From CAYONP01 sp964405335 (GTDB lineage Bacteria > Armatimonadota > UBA10988), in assembly GCA_964405335.1 (NCBI GenBank), contig CAYONP010000016.1:10986-74985 (forward strand): a stretch of DNA of 64,000 nucleotides. The letters are read 5' to 3'. Each line of letters starts with the position of its first letter. Positions within the stretch are counted from its first letter, which is position 1. This document shows positions 27,366 to 35,547 of this stretch, piece by piece. Under the pieces are notes generated by a model. That model worked only from the letters and a program-made list of their open reading frames with translations, did no database searches and had not been told where the DNA came from. A program made the position numbers and the translations under genes.

Positions 27366-28712
27366 ATGAGTGACACGACCACCCACCGGCGGACGTTCCT
27401 GCGCGGGCTCGGCACGGCGCTGGCCCTGCCGGCGCTGGGCAGCCTGCTGCCCCGCGGCGCACGGGCGGCCGCGGCGGCCAAGCCGCCGCAGCGGATGGCC
27501 TTCTTGTATGTGCCCAACGGCGTACACATGCAGGATTGGACCCCAGCGGTCGAGGGGGCCGGTTTCGAGCTGCCCTACATCCTGGAGCCGCTGACACCGC
27601 TGCGCGACAAGCTGACCGTGCTGAGCGGCCTGACCCACGACAAGGCGCGGGCCAACGGCGACGGGCCGGGCGACCATGCCCGCGCCGCGGCGGCGGTGCT
27701 GACCGGCAGCCAGCCCTTCAAAACCGACGGGGCGGACATCCGCGTGGGCGTCAGTGTCGATCAGCTCGCGGCGCAGCAGCTCGGCGAGGCGACGCGGTTC
27801 CGCAGTCTCGAACTCGGCATCGACCGCAGCGCGCAGGCGGGCAACTGCGACTCGGGTTACTCCTGCGCCTATTCGTCGAACATCTCGTGGAGCTCGCCGA
27901 CGCAGCCGGTGATGAAGGAGACCAACCCGCGGCTGGTCTTCGAGCGGCTGTTCGGCGCCGGCACCACCGGCGAGCGCACCGCGGCTCAGCAGCAGCGCGA
28001 CCATGACCGGCGCAGCGTGCTCGACTTCGTGCTGGAGGACGCCAATCAGCTCCAGGGCCGGCTCAGCGGCGACGATCGGGCGAAGCTCGACGAGTACTTC
28101 ACCTCGGTGCGCGAGATCGAGCGGCGGCTGCTGGCGGTCGAACTCGGCGGCGCGGCGGAGATTCCCGGCGCCGAGCGGCCCGCCGGCCGGCCGAACGAGT
28201 TCAGCGAGCACGTCAAGCTGATGGCCGACATGCTGGCCCTGTCGTTTCAGGCCGACGAGACCCGCGTCGCCACGTTCATGTTCGCCAACGAGGGCAGCAA
28301 CCGGGCCTACAACGAGATCGGCGTGGCCGAGGGTCACCACAACATCTCGCACCACCAGGGCGACCCGGCGAAGCAGGAGCAGATCCGCGACATCAACCGC
28401 TTCCACATCACCCTGCTGGGCCACCTGCTGACCAAGCTCGACTCGGTCCGCGAGCCGGACGGCAGCACGTTGCTGGACAACAGCCTGATCTGCTACTGCA
28501 GCGCGATAGGCGACGGCAACCGGCACAATCACGACGACCTGCCGGTGCTGCTGGCCGGTTCGGCGGGCGGCACGCTGTCCACCGGTCGTCACCTGGTCTA
28601 CCCGAAGAACACCCCGATGTGCAACTTGTTTTTGGCGATGTTGGATGTGATGGGGGTGCAGGTTGATAGTTTTGGGGATAGTAGTGGGTTTCTGACGGGG
28701 GTGACGGGGTAG
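27366..28712 (+). CDS. DUF1552 protein, Tat-exported
   Basis: A 448-residue protein beginning with a twin-arginine signal (HRRTFLRGLGTALALPALGSLL). The body shows DUF1552 blocks: RMAFLYVPNGVHMQDWTP, SGLTHDKARANGDGPGDHARA, SYSCAYSSNISW, and the histidine-rich GVAEGHHNISHHQGD. Structure-based annotation places the family near the alkaline phosphatase/sulfatase fold, but no reaction is established. It follows the DUF1592 gene by 8 bp, the conserved pair arrangement. The last 90 bases are strikingly poor in C compared with the rest of the gene. Confidence 0.9.
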   Translation: MSDTTTHRRTFLRGLGTALALPALGSLLPRGARAAAAAKPPQRMAFLYVPNGVHMQDWTPAVEGAGFELPYILEPLTPLRDKLTVLSGLTHDKARANGDGPGDHARAAAAVLTGSQPFKTDGADIRVGVSVDQLAAQQLGEATRFRSLELGIDRSAQAGNCDSGYSCAYSSNISWSSPTQPVMKETNPRLVFERLFGAGTTGERTAAQQQRDHDRRSVLDFVLEDANQLQGRLSGDDRAKLDEYFTSVREIERRLLAVELGGAAEIPGAERPAGRPNEFSEHVKLMADMLALSFQADETRVATFMFANEGSNRAYNEIGVAEGHHNISHHQGDPAKQEQIRDINRFHITLLGHLLTKLDSVREPDGSTLLDNSLICYCSAIGDGNRHNHDDLPVLLAGSAGGTLSTGRHLVYPKNTPMCNLFLAMLDVMGVQVDSFGDSSGFLTGVTG

Positions 28713-28815
28713 GGCTTGACTGGGGCGCCGCAGGTGGCGAAAGGAAACGGCTTCGGCTCGCCGAAGGTCCGGCCCAGAGCCCTGGCCCAAGGCAGACCAC
28801 GACCTCGATTCCCGG

Positions 28816-29196
28816 ATGGTGGACACGGAGCCGCAGTTCCGCGAGCAGGTGGTCGACGCTACCGACGAGGACGCCAGCGAAGAAACCTACCGCGCCGAGC
28901 TGCGGCGTTGTCGTGCCCTTGCGGCACGCGAGGGCGACCTCGCTACCGCTTCGTTCGCACACACGCTGCTCAAGGAACTCGATGGCCCCAGTGAGCGCTT
29001 CCGACATCACTGGAACGGAGCACTCGGCCTTGCCCTGATTGCCCTTGGAGCAGCCTGGGCGAAGCTCGGCTGGCCAGGCGCGGAGGTGGCCGCACCAGCG
29101 CTGGTCATTGGCGGAGTGGGCATGTGCTTGCGCGTGGGAGGTATAGCGGTACGGGAACTGCTTGGCATGATCGGTTCGCGCGAGTCTGCGGAGTAA
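28816..29196 (+). CDS. Small two-helix membrane protein
   Basis: A 126-residue protein of unknown function. The N-terminal 65 residues are acidic and helical (EETYRAELRRCRALAAREGDLATA); the rest has two hydrophobic helices (GALGLALIALGAAWAKLGW, APALVIGGVGMCLRVGGIAV). First of three closely spaced small genes that probably form an operon. Confidence 0.6.
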   Translation: MVDTEPQFREQVVDATDEDASEETYRAELRRCRALAAREGDLATASFAHTLLKELDGPSERFRHHWNGALGLALIALGAAWAKLGWPGAEVAAPALVIGGVGMCLRVGGIAVRELLGMIGSRESAE

Positions 29197-29200
29197 GTCG

Positions 29201-29581
29201 ATGGTGGTGACAGGGCAGGCACGCCACGTGCAGCGACGCGCCGCAGCGGCGGTGCTGCTTGGCGCGACGATGGCGCTAGCGGTGGCCGTCGCCGAACGCT
29301 GGTTGCCGAATCCACTCGCCTATGGTCTTGGGACGCTCGCCGCGCTGCTGATCGTCGGCGGCCTCGAGGTCGGGCAGGTCGCCCGCTGCCTCGACCTGCT
29401 CCTGACGCTGCGCCACAGCGGCCGGCTGCAGACCGCGCGCCGCGCCGCGGTGCAAGCGAATGCCGTCGGCGTGCGCATCCTCGAAGCGGTGCCCTTGCCG
29501 GCTCGTGCCGCGACCAACCGTGGCGTCACGGTCTCGCGGACTGCTTCGGTGCTGCCACCGATGGTACTCGCCGTCCGATGA
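29201..29581 (+). CDS. Small membrane protein of unknown function
   Basis: A 126-residue protein with two hydrophobic segments in the first 60 residues (AAAAVLLGATMALAVAVAE, YGLGTLAALLIVGGLEV) and a basic cytosolic tail. GGAG lies 8 nt before the ATG, 4 bp after the preceding gene. No family recognised. Confidence 0.58.
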   Translation: MVVTGQARHVQRRAAAAVLLGATMALAVAVAERWLPNPLAYGLGTLAALLIVGGLEVGQVARCLDLLLTLRHSGRLQTARRAAVQANAVGVRILEAVPLPARAATNRGVTVSRTASVLPPMVLAVR

Positions 29582-29591
29582 GGATACGGCC

Positions 29592-30068
29592 GTGGTTGCC
29601 CTGAGCGCACTGCTGATCGCCGAGCGGGTCCGACCCGATGACAACGGGAACTTCGATGTCACCGGCGTGATGGACACGTTCCGCCTTGACCGGCCTGATG
29701 TGCCTAGGTCGCAAGACTGGATCCGCGATGCCGGCGCCTCATATCCGGGACGGCCGGGCATCGTGGCGAGCTGGTATGTTCCGATCGAAGACCGCGGGCA
29801 GCCGTGGGAGGGCAAACTCGAAATCTGGGCCGGCGGCACGCGATGCGATGTGCTGGGTAGGGCAATGATCGAGACTGCGGCCCACTCCTGCAAGTGGCTC
29901 GTCCAGCTCGCCGGCCTGCCGCTGTACATCGAGGGCGAGCACGAACTCCGTGCCTATGCTCGCCCGGCCACCGACCCGCCTGGCGAGTGGCACGGCCCCT
30001 TGGCGCTCTACCCGTACGTGGTCATTGTCGAACCGGTTGCGGCACAGAGCCGAACGGCCGTGGGCTGA
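29592..30068 (+). CDS. DUF6941-like cytosolic protein
   Basis: A 158-residue soluble protein. Its start (LSALLIAERVRPDDNGNFDVTGVMDTF) resembles DUF6941 proteins, in which a beta-rich domain follows a statement-like NGN..V.GV..T stretch. Beta strands dominate (GKLEIWAGGTRCDVL, PLYIEGEHELRAYA). Function unknown. GTG start with GAGGA 7 nt upstream; third gene of the small-gene run. The family assignment is tentative. Confidence 0.6.
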   Translation: MVALSALLIAERVRPDDNGNFDVTGVMDTFRLDRPDVPRSQDWIRDAGASYPGRPGIVASWYVPIEDRGQPWEGKLEIWAGGTRCDVLGRAMIETAAHSCKWLVQLAGLPLYIEGEHELRAYARPATDPPGEWHGPLALYPYVVIVEPVAAQSRTAVG

Positions 30069-30119
30069 GGCCGCAGGACCATCCTCCTCGCGGGCCAACT
30101 CCACCCACGGAGCCACGCC

Positions 30120-31550
30120 ATGCCGCGGCCGAACGTCATTGTCCTGGTCACCGACACCTTCCGGCCCGACCACCTCTCGGCCAACGGCCACCCGGCCTGC
30201 CGCACGCCCGAACTCGATGCCTTCCTGCACCAGAGCGTCACCTTCACCGGCGCGCGCGTGTCCAGCTTTCCCACCATTCCCATGCGCACCGACTGGTTCA
30301 CCGGTCGCTTCGGGCATACCCGACACGGCTGGCGAGACCTCGACCCGGCGGCGGTGACGCTGCCCCACCTGCTCGGCCGCGCCGGTTACACCACCCAGCT
30401 CATCGCCGACACCACCCACCTGCTCAACAGCCTCTTCTGGCGGCCGTTCGGGCATCGCCACTTCCTCCGCGGGCACGAGTCCGACGAGCCGCTGTGCCGG
30501 CTCAACGAGCCCGTCGCGCCGGTCATCGACGAGCGGCGCAAGACGCGCGTTGAGACCAACCTGCCGGACGACCGACCGACGCTCTGCGACCGCCACGCGC
30601 ACACCAACTTCCGCCAGCGGTATGAAGAAGAGAGCCACATCGCGCAGCTCACCTCGGTCGCCTGCCGGTGGCTCGAGGACAACTACCGCGCCGGGCCGTT
30701 CCTGCTCTGGCTCGACTGCTTCGACGTCCACGAACCCTGGTTCCCGCCGCGGTACCTGCTCGACCACTACCACCCCGGCTACACGGGCGAGCCGATGGCC
30801 CACCCGAACTACCACTCGGCGAGCGTCTACGCGCCCGAGGAGCTGCGCAACCTTCAGGCTCGCTACGCGGCGATGTGCACGCTGACCAGCAAGCATCTGG
30901 GCAAGGTCATTCGCACCGTGGCCGATAGCGGGCTGCTCGAGAACAGCATCGTCGTGCTGATGAGCGACCACGGCATCTACCTCGGCGAGCGCGGGCGGAC
31001 CGGCAAATCGCTGATCGCCCCGGGCCAGAACGACTGCTTCCCATTCCACCGCGAGATTGCCAACATCGTCTGGACCATGCATCTGCCGACCGAGCTGGGC
31101 CCCCGGCCCGCCGGCACGCGGCTGAGCCAGCCGATCCAGGCGCCCGACCTGCTGCCGACGGTGTGCGACCTGTGCGGGCTCGAGACGCCCGCGTCGGTCG
31201 AGGGGGCCAGCCTGGCGCCTTTGCTCCGCGGCGAGAGCGATGCCCCGCCGCGGCCGGTCGCGATCACCGCCAGTTGCTGTGGCACGAGCCACGCGCCGGG
31301 CGTCTTCCACACCCGCAAGCCGACCGTCACCGACGGCGACTGGACACTTCTGCTGGCCGAACCGCCGGCACCCGAGCCGCCACAGCTCTATCACGTCGCC
31401 GTCGACCCGGGCGAGACCACGAACGTGATCGACCAACACCCCGACCAGGCGCGCCGCCTGCACGCGGCCATGCTCGAATGGCTGACCGCCCACGAACTGC
31501 CCGTGCCGGCGCAGGAGCGACTGAGCGCCGCGAACGTCGGTCTGACCTAA
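30120..31550 (+). CDS. Sulfatase-like hydrolase lacking the formylglycine Cys/Ser
   Basis: A 476-residue protein of the alkaline phosphatase/sulfatase superfamily, with no signal peptide. The N-terminal metal block is VIVLVTDTFRPDHLS (Asp12). The usual C/S-x-P-S-R site reads T52-I-P-M-R56, followed by DWFTGRFGHTRHGW. Later metal residues are in LMSDHGIYLGERG. True sulfatases need Cys or Ser at this place for formylglycine. Thr is the nucleophile in NPP-type phosphodiesterases of the same superfamily, so a phosphodiesterase or phosphatase role is plausible. Last gene before the virion cluster. Confidence 0.82.
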   Translation: MPRPNVIVLVTDTFRPDHLSANGHPACRTPELDAFLHQSVTFTGARVSSFPTIPMRTDWFTGRFGHTRHGWRDLDPAAVTLPHLLGRAGYTTQLIADTTHLLNSLFWRPFGHRHFLRGHESDEPLCRLNEPVAPVIDERRKTRVETNLPDDRPTLCDRHAHTNFRQRYEEESHIAQLTSVACRWLEDNYRAGPFLLWLDCFDVHEPWFPPRYLLDHYHPGYTGEPMAHPNYHSASVYAPEELRNLQARYAAMCTLTSKHLGKVIRTVADSGLLENSIVVLMSDHGIYLGERGRTGKSLIAPGQNDCFPFHREIANIVWTMHLPTELGPRPAGTRLSQPIQAPDLLPTVCDLCGLETPASVEGASLAPLLRGESDAPPRPVAITASCCGTSHAPGVFHTRKPTVTDGDWTLLLAEPPAPEPPQLYHVAVDPGETTNVIDQHPDQARRLHAAMLEWLTAHELPVPAQERLSAANVGLT

Positions 31551-31590
31551 CCGCGCCACGGCGCATTCCGCCCCAGATGTTGCGCTGATC

Positions 31591-31619
31591 TTGCGCAGAA
31601 ATGCGAACATTCGTTTGAT
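31591..31619 (+). promoter_or_regulatory. Promoter with an embedded LexA-like SOS box in front of the virion cluster
   Basis: TTGCGC (31591-31596), a 17-nt spacer, TTTGAT (31614-31619). The sequence CGAACATTCGTTTG (31604-31617) lies across the spacer and the -10. It matches the CGAAC-N4-GTTCG LexA operator of Gram-positive and several other phyla except at one base. LexA bound here would block the promoter, so cluster expression would rise after DNA damage. The first virion gene starts at 31652. Confidence 0.55.
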
Positions 31620-31651
31620 CTCCGGCATGTTGTGGGTCGGAGAAGCGGGTC

Positions 31652-32029
31652 GTGTCGAGTCTCGGGCAGCATCAGACAGAGCCGGGCCGGAGCCGGGCCG
31701 GCGCGGTCGAGTCGCCGCCTGAGGCCGACTTGGCCCGCTTCTTCATCGCCCTCGGCATGACCGGCGAGGCCGACCTGGCGGCGCGCCTGGCGCGGGTCGA
31801 TCCGGCCCGCGCCGACGCCTGGCTCGACGGGCTCGAGCGGCCCGACTGGCTGACCGCCCGGTCGCAGGCGGCCCGGCAGTGCTTCGAGGCGGCCAACCTG
31901 GCGGTCGACCAGTTGAGACAGCAGCTTGAAGCGGCGACCGATCCACCTTCGCTCCGCGATCTGCTCACGGTTGCGGATCACCTCTACGCGGCGGCGCTCC
32001 GGCTGGACAGGGATGTGGCCGGTGGCTGA
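31652..32029 (+). CDS. Protein at the small-terminase position
   Basis: A 125-residue, mostly helical protein (ADLARFFIALGMTGEADLAARLA, RQCFEAANLAVDQLRQQLEAAT). It lies directly before the large terminase, overlapping it, where the small terminase subunit (DNA recognition) normally is. I see no clear helix-turn-helix, so TerS is inferred from position only. GTG start; its N-terminal 25 residues are polar and disordered-looking. Confidence 0.5.
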   Translation: MSSLGQHQTEPGRSRAGAVESPPEADLARFFIALGMTGEADLAARLARVDPARADAWLDGLERPDWLTARSQAARQCFEAANLAVDQLRQQLEAATDPPSLRDLLTVADHLYAAALRLDRDVAGG

Positions 32030-33275
32030 ACAACCGACCAAGCCCAGCCTCCGCGCCGCCGGCCGGCCGCCGCTCGAGTGGAACCTGCTCGAGCCGCATG
32101 AGGGTCAGGCCACCGTGCTCGACTGCCCGGCCCGTTTCCGCGTCCTGGCCTGCGGCCGGCGCTGGGGCAAGAGCACCCTCGCCCTGCACGCCGTCGCCGC
32201 GGCGGCCGAGCAGCCCGGTGCGCGCATCTGGTACGTCGCGCCGACGTTTCGCATGGTCGATTTGCACTGGCGCAACCTGAAGCGCGCGCTGCCCCACGGT
32301 TTCGCCGGCGAGGTGAGCGAGACCGACCGCCGCATCGTCTGCCCGAACGGCGCCGAGATCGACTTCCGTTCGGCGGCCAATCCCGACCATCTCCGCGGCG
32401 CCGGCCTGCACTTCTTGGTCGTCGACGAGGCGGCCTTCATCCCCGATGGTGGAGCCGTCTGGGCCGAGGCGCTGCGCCCTACGCTGACCGACCAGCGCGG
32501 CGCGGCGCTGATCATCAGCACCCCGCGCGGCCGCGACTGGTTCCACGCGATCTGGCTCCGCGGCCAGCGCGGCGACCTCGACGAGATCGCCAGCTTCCGC
32601 TACCCCACCGCCTCGGCCGGGCACATCGCTCCGGCCGAGATCGAGGCGGTCCGTCGCGAGCTGCCCGAGCACATCTTCCGCCAGGAGTACGAGGCGGCCT
32701 TCCTGCACGACGGCGGGAGCGTCTTCCGGCGCGTCGCCGAGGCGATCGAGCCGCTGCCGGAGGCGCCCTACGACGGCCACTTCGTGGTCGGCGTCGACTG
32801 GGCCAAGCACGAGGACTTCACCGTCTTCTGCGTGCTCGACGCGAGCGCCGGCCGCGTGGTCGAGCTCGAACGCTTCCAGCAGATCGACTACGCGGTGCAG
32901 ACGCAGCGGCTGAAAGCCTGCGCCGCGCGGTGGCGGCCGCAGGTCATCCTGGCCGAGCAGAACAGCATCGGCGAGCCGCTCTTGGAGACCCTGCAGCGCG
33001 ACGGCCTGCCGGCGCTCGGGTTCGTCACCACCGCGCGCAGCAAGCAGCGGATCATCGAGCAACTGGCCGCGGCGTTCGACCACCGCGCGATCCGCATCGC
33101 CGACGATCCGGTGCTCCGCGCCGAGCTCGAGGCCTACAGCCTGGAGCGCACCGCCACCGGCACGCTGCGCTACGGCGCGCCGGCCGGCCACCACGACGAC
33201 CTGGTCATGGCCCTCGCCCTGGCCTGGGAAGCCCGCGCCAAGAGCCCGGCCGACGCCGCCGCGGCGTGGCTGTGA
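32013..33275 (+). CDS. Phage terminase large subunit
   Basis: A 420-residue packaging motor ATPase/nuclease. Walker A is CGRRWGKSTLAL, Walker B LVVDEAAFIP, and the coupling motif IISTPRGRDWF. The RNase H-like nuclease domain begins VGVDWAKHEDFTVF, continues with ILAEQNSIGEP, and ends with the acidic HHDDLVMALAL. All catalytic residues appear intact, so this is a functional-looking motor. ATG 32013 or GTG 32022 could be the start. The type (cos or headful) cannot be read here. Confidence 0.92.
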   Translation: MWPVAEQPTKPSLRAAGRPPLEWNLLEPHEGQATVLDCPARFRVLACGRRWGKSTLALHAVAAAAEQPGARIWYVAPTFRMVDLHWRNLKRALPHGFAGEVSETDRRIVCPNGAEIDFRSAANPDHLRGAGLHFLVVDEAAFIPDGGAVWAEALRPTLTDQRGAALIISTPRGRDWFHAIWLRGQRGDLDEIASFRYPTASAGHIAPAEIEAVRRELPEHIFRQEYEAAFLHDGGSVFRRVAEAIEPLPEAPYDGHFVVGVDWAKHEDFTVFCVLDASAGRVVELERFQQIDYAVQTQRLKACAARWRPQVILAEQNSIGEPLLETLQRDGLPALGFVTTARSKQRIIEQLAAAFDHRAIRIADDPVLRAELEAYSLERTATGTLRYGAPAGHHDDLVMALALAWEARAKSPADAAAAWL

Positions 33276-33288
33276 ACGGGAGACCGCA

Positions 33289-34467
33289 ATGAACCTGGCG
33301 CCCAACCGCTGGCTGCGCCGCCTGCGCCGGCGAGGCACCGGCCGGCAGGCGGCCGAGCAGGTCGCCCTCAACGCCGCCGGGCCCGGCCGCGCCGCCGCGC
33401 CCGACCCGCGCGGGCTCGACTACGAGAGCTGCTACGCCCGCTGCGACGACGTCTACGCCGCGGTCAGCCTGCTCGCCGACAACGCCGCGCAGGTGCCCTT
33501 CCGGGTCACCGTCGACGGCGAGCCGGCACCCGACCACGAGCTGCAGCTCCTGCTCGACCGGGTCAACCCGCACCAGGGCGCTGCCGAGTTCTGGACCCGC
33601 GCCTTCTCGTTCCTCTGGCTCACCGGCGAGTGCTACCTGCTGATCGAGCGCAACAACCCGCTCGACGCCGAGCTGCCGAACGAGCTGTGGGCCTTCAGCG
33701 GACGGGTGATCGAGCCGCTGGTCGGCGACGACGAGTACCTCGCCGGCTATCGCTTCCGGCCGCCCGGCGCGGGCGAGGCCTTCGGCATCGACCGACGCGA
33801 TGTGGTGCCGCTGCTCCTGTTCCACCCCGGCAAGCCGCTGCGCGGGCTGTCGCCGCTGAGCGCGCTGCGCCTGGCGCTGACCACCGAGCTGCACGCCAAG
33901 CAGGCCAACTGCGACCTGTTCCGCAACGGTCTGATGACGGATGTCGCGATCAACTTCGAGTTCGCCAACGATGAGCAGCGGCAGCGCACCCGCGAGGCGC
34001 TGCGGGCGATGCACAGCCGCGACGGCCGGCGCCACGGCATCTTGATGCTCGAGAACACCACCCGCATCGAGCCACTGAGCCTCAGCCCGCGCGACGCCGA
34101 GTTCATCCAGCTCGACCGTTTGACGACCTACGACGTGGCCAAGGCCTACCGCATCCCGCCGATGTTCCTCGCGCAGCTCGAGCACGCCACGCTGCGCAAC
34201 TTCGAGACCGCCTACCGCGCGCTGTGGGAGCTGGCCATCCTGCCCCGGGTGCGCCAGGTGGCCGCGGCGCTGAGCGAACATCTGGCCCCGCAGTATGGCG
34301 AGACGGTGGCCGTAGTGCCCGATGTCAGCGGGATCGAGTGCCTCCGTGCCGGCGACCGCGACCGGGCCGCGACCTACCAGGCGCTCTGCTCCGCCGGCCT
34401 GCCCGGCGAGTGGGCCGGCCGGCGCGTCTTCGGCCACGACTGGGACTCCGCGGAGGTGCCGGCATGA
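33289..34467 (+). CDS. Phage portal protein, HK97 family
   Basis: A 392-residue portal-family protein. The family pattern is present: ARCDDVYAAVSLLADNAAQVPF at the N-terminal clip, LNHRNP-like SFLWLTGECYLLIERN, the central HPGKPLRGLSPLSALRL, and the C-terminal AKAYRIPPMFLAQLEHATLRNFE. It forms the dodecameric DNA gate at one capsid vertex. GGGAG precedes the ATG; its stop overlaps the protease start. It contains a site of the dispersed palindrome at 33931-33950. Confidence 0.92.
   Translation: MNLAPNRWLRRLRRRGTGRQAAEQVALNAAGPGRAAAPDPRGLDYESCYARCDDVYAAVSLLADNAAQVPFRVTVDGEPAPDHELQLLLDRVNPHQGAAEFWTRAFSFLWLTGECYLLIERNNPLDAELPNELWAFSGRVIEPLVGDDEYLAGYRFRPPGAGEAFGIDRRDVVPLLLFHPGKPLRGLSPLSALRLALTTELHAKQANCDLFRNGLMTDVAINFEFANDEQRQRTREALRAMHSRDGRRHGILMLENTTRIEPLSLSPRDAEFIQLDRLTTYDVAKAYRIPPMFLAQLEHATLRNFETAYRALWELAILPRVRQVAAALSEHLAPQYGETVAVVPDVSGIECLRAGDRDRAATYQALCSAGLPGEWAGRRVFGHDWDSAEVPA
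33931..33950 (-). repeat. Dispersed palindrome, site 1 (16/20)
   Basis: CTGATGACGGATGTCGCGAT, the reverse orientation of ATGATGACATCCGTCATCAT with 16 of 20 bases kept. It lies in the portal gene, read as LMTDVAI. Confidence 0.6.
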
Positions 34468-35528
34468 AGACCCGTGTCACGCCCGCGGCGGTGGCCGAAA
34501 CCGACGGCCGCACCGTGCGCGCTTTGATTTCGGCCGAGACGGTCGATCGCGAGAGCGAGCTGCTGCTCGCCGCCGGCGCCGAGCTCGACAACTACCGTCG
34601 CAACCCGGTGCTGCTCTGGGCGCACCACGCCGAGCTGCCGCCGATCGGCCGCGCGCTCGAGGTCACCGCCCAACCCGGCGTCGGCGTCTGGGCGGTCAAC
34701 GAGTTCGCCGACACGCCGTTCGCGCAGGAGATTGCCGCGCTCTACCGCGACGGCTTCCTCAGCGCCTTCAGCGTCGGCTTCCGTCCGCTCGAGCTCGACC
34801 GCAAGCCGCGCCGCGGCGGCCAGCGCGGCGCAACCATCCTGCGCTGGGAGCTGATCGAGCAGAGCGCCGTGGCCGTGCCGGCCAACCCCGACGCGCTGGT
34901 CACCGCCGCCGCCGACGGCAACCGCGCCGCCGACTGGCTGCTCAAGACCTACTACCCCGCCGACGAGACCGCTCTGCTCGCCCTGCTCGGCCTGGGCGAC
35001 CAGCCCACCTGGCCCGAAATCGCCGCCGCCTGCGCCCGCTTCTGCGGCGCGCGCGGCGGGCTTGAGCTGAATGACGACAACCGTCATCAAACCGAGCGGC
35101 TGCTCCGCGGGCTGTACTCTCAGCACGGACGGAGGTTCCCCGACTGGCGTGGCGAGCTGTCGTTCGAGACCGTCTGTTTCCACGAGTCCGAACCGGCCTG
35201 GTTTGAGGAGCGCGAGATCGGCGTCTTGGCCCAGCAGGTACGCGGCCGGGCGCTGGCGCTCCGCAACATCGCTCGCAAGCGGCGTCGCGGCGGTGAGCCG
35301 CTCCCGGAGCTCGATCCGCTTGAGGAGGCCGCCGGCTGCCTCGCCGAGGTACTCGACGCCAAGGGGCTCGGAGCCCCATCCGACCCCGCGAGCGCTCTCG
35401 ACACGGCGCTGGCCGACCTGCGCGAGGAACTGAACCACCTCGCCGGCCAGCGCCGCGCCGCGGTGGCGGACGCGCTGGAGGAAATCCGGCGCGCCGCCAA
35501 CGGCGGCGGTCTGTACGTCAACCCGTGA
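34464..35528 (+). CDS. Prohead protease with a long C-terminal extension
   Basis: A 354-residue protein. Residues 1-165 are an HK97-type prohead serine protease (U35): VRALISAETVDRESE, the His in VLLWAHHAELPPIG, the Ser in FLSAFSVGFRPLE, and EQSAVAVPANPDAL. It would trim the capsid N-terminal delta domain during maturation. Residues 180-354 are an extra helical region of unknown role with possible coiled coil at the end; proteases of this family are usually about 180-220 residues. ATG overlaps the portal stop. A palindrome site (35071-35090) lies in the extension. Confidence 0.88.
   Translation: MKTRVTPAAVAETDGRTVRALISAETVDRESELLLAAGAELDNYRRNPVLLWAHHAELPPIGRALEVTAQPGVGVWAVNEFADTPFAQEIAALYRDGFLSAFSVGFRPLELDRKPRRGGQRGATILRWELIEQSAVAVPANPDALVTAAADGNRAADWLLKTYYPADETALLALLGLGDQPTWPEIAAACARFCGARGGLELNDDNRHQTERLLRGLYSQHGRRFPDWRGELSFETVCFHESEPAWFEEREIGVLAQQVRGRALALRNIARKRRRGGEPLPELDPLEEAAGCLAEVLDAKGLGAPSDPASALDTALADLREELNHLAGQRRAAVADALEEIRRAANGGGLYVNP
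35071..35090 (+). repeat. Dispersed palindrome, site 2 (17/20)
   Basis: ATGACGACAACCGTCATCAA. It lies in the C-terminal extension of the prohead protease and is read as NDDNRHQ. Confidence 0.6.
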
Positions 35529-35547
35529 CCCGATCTGGGAGATGAGC

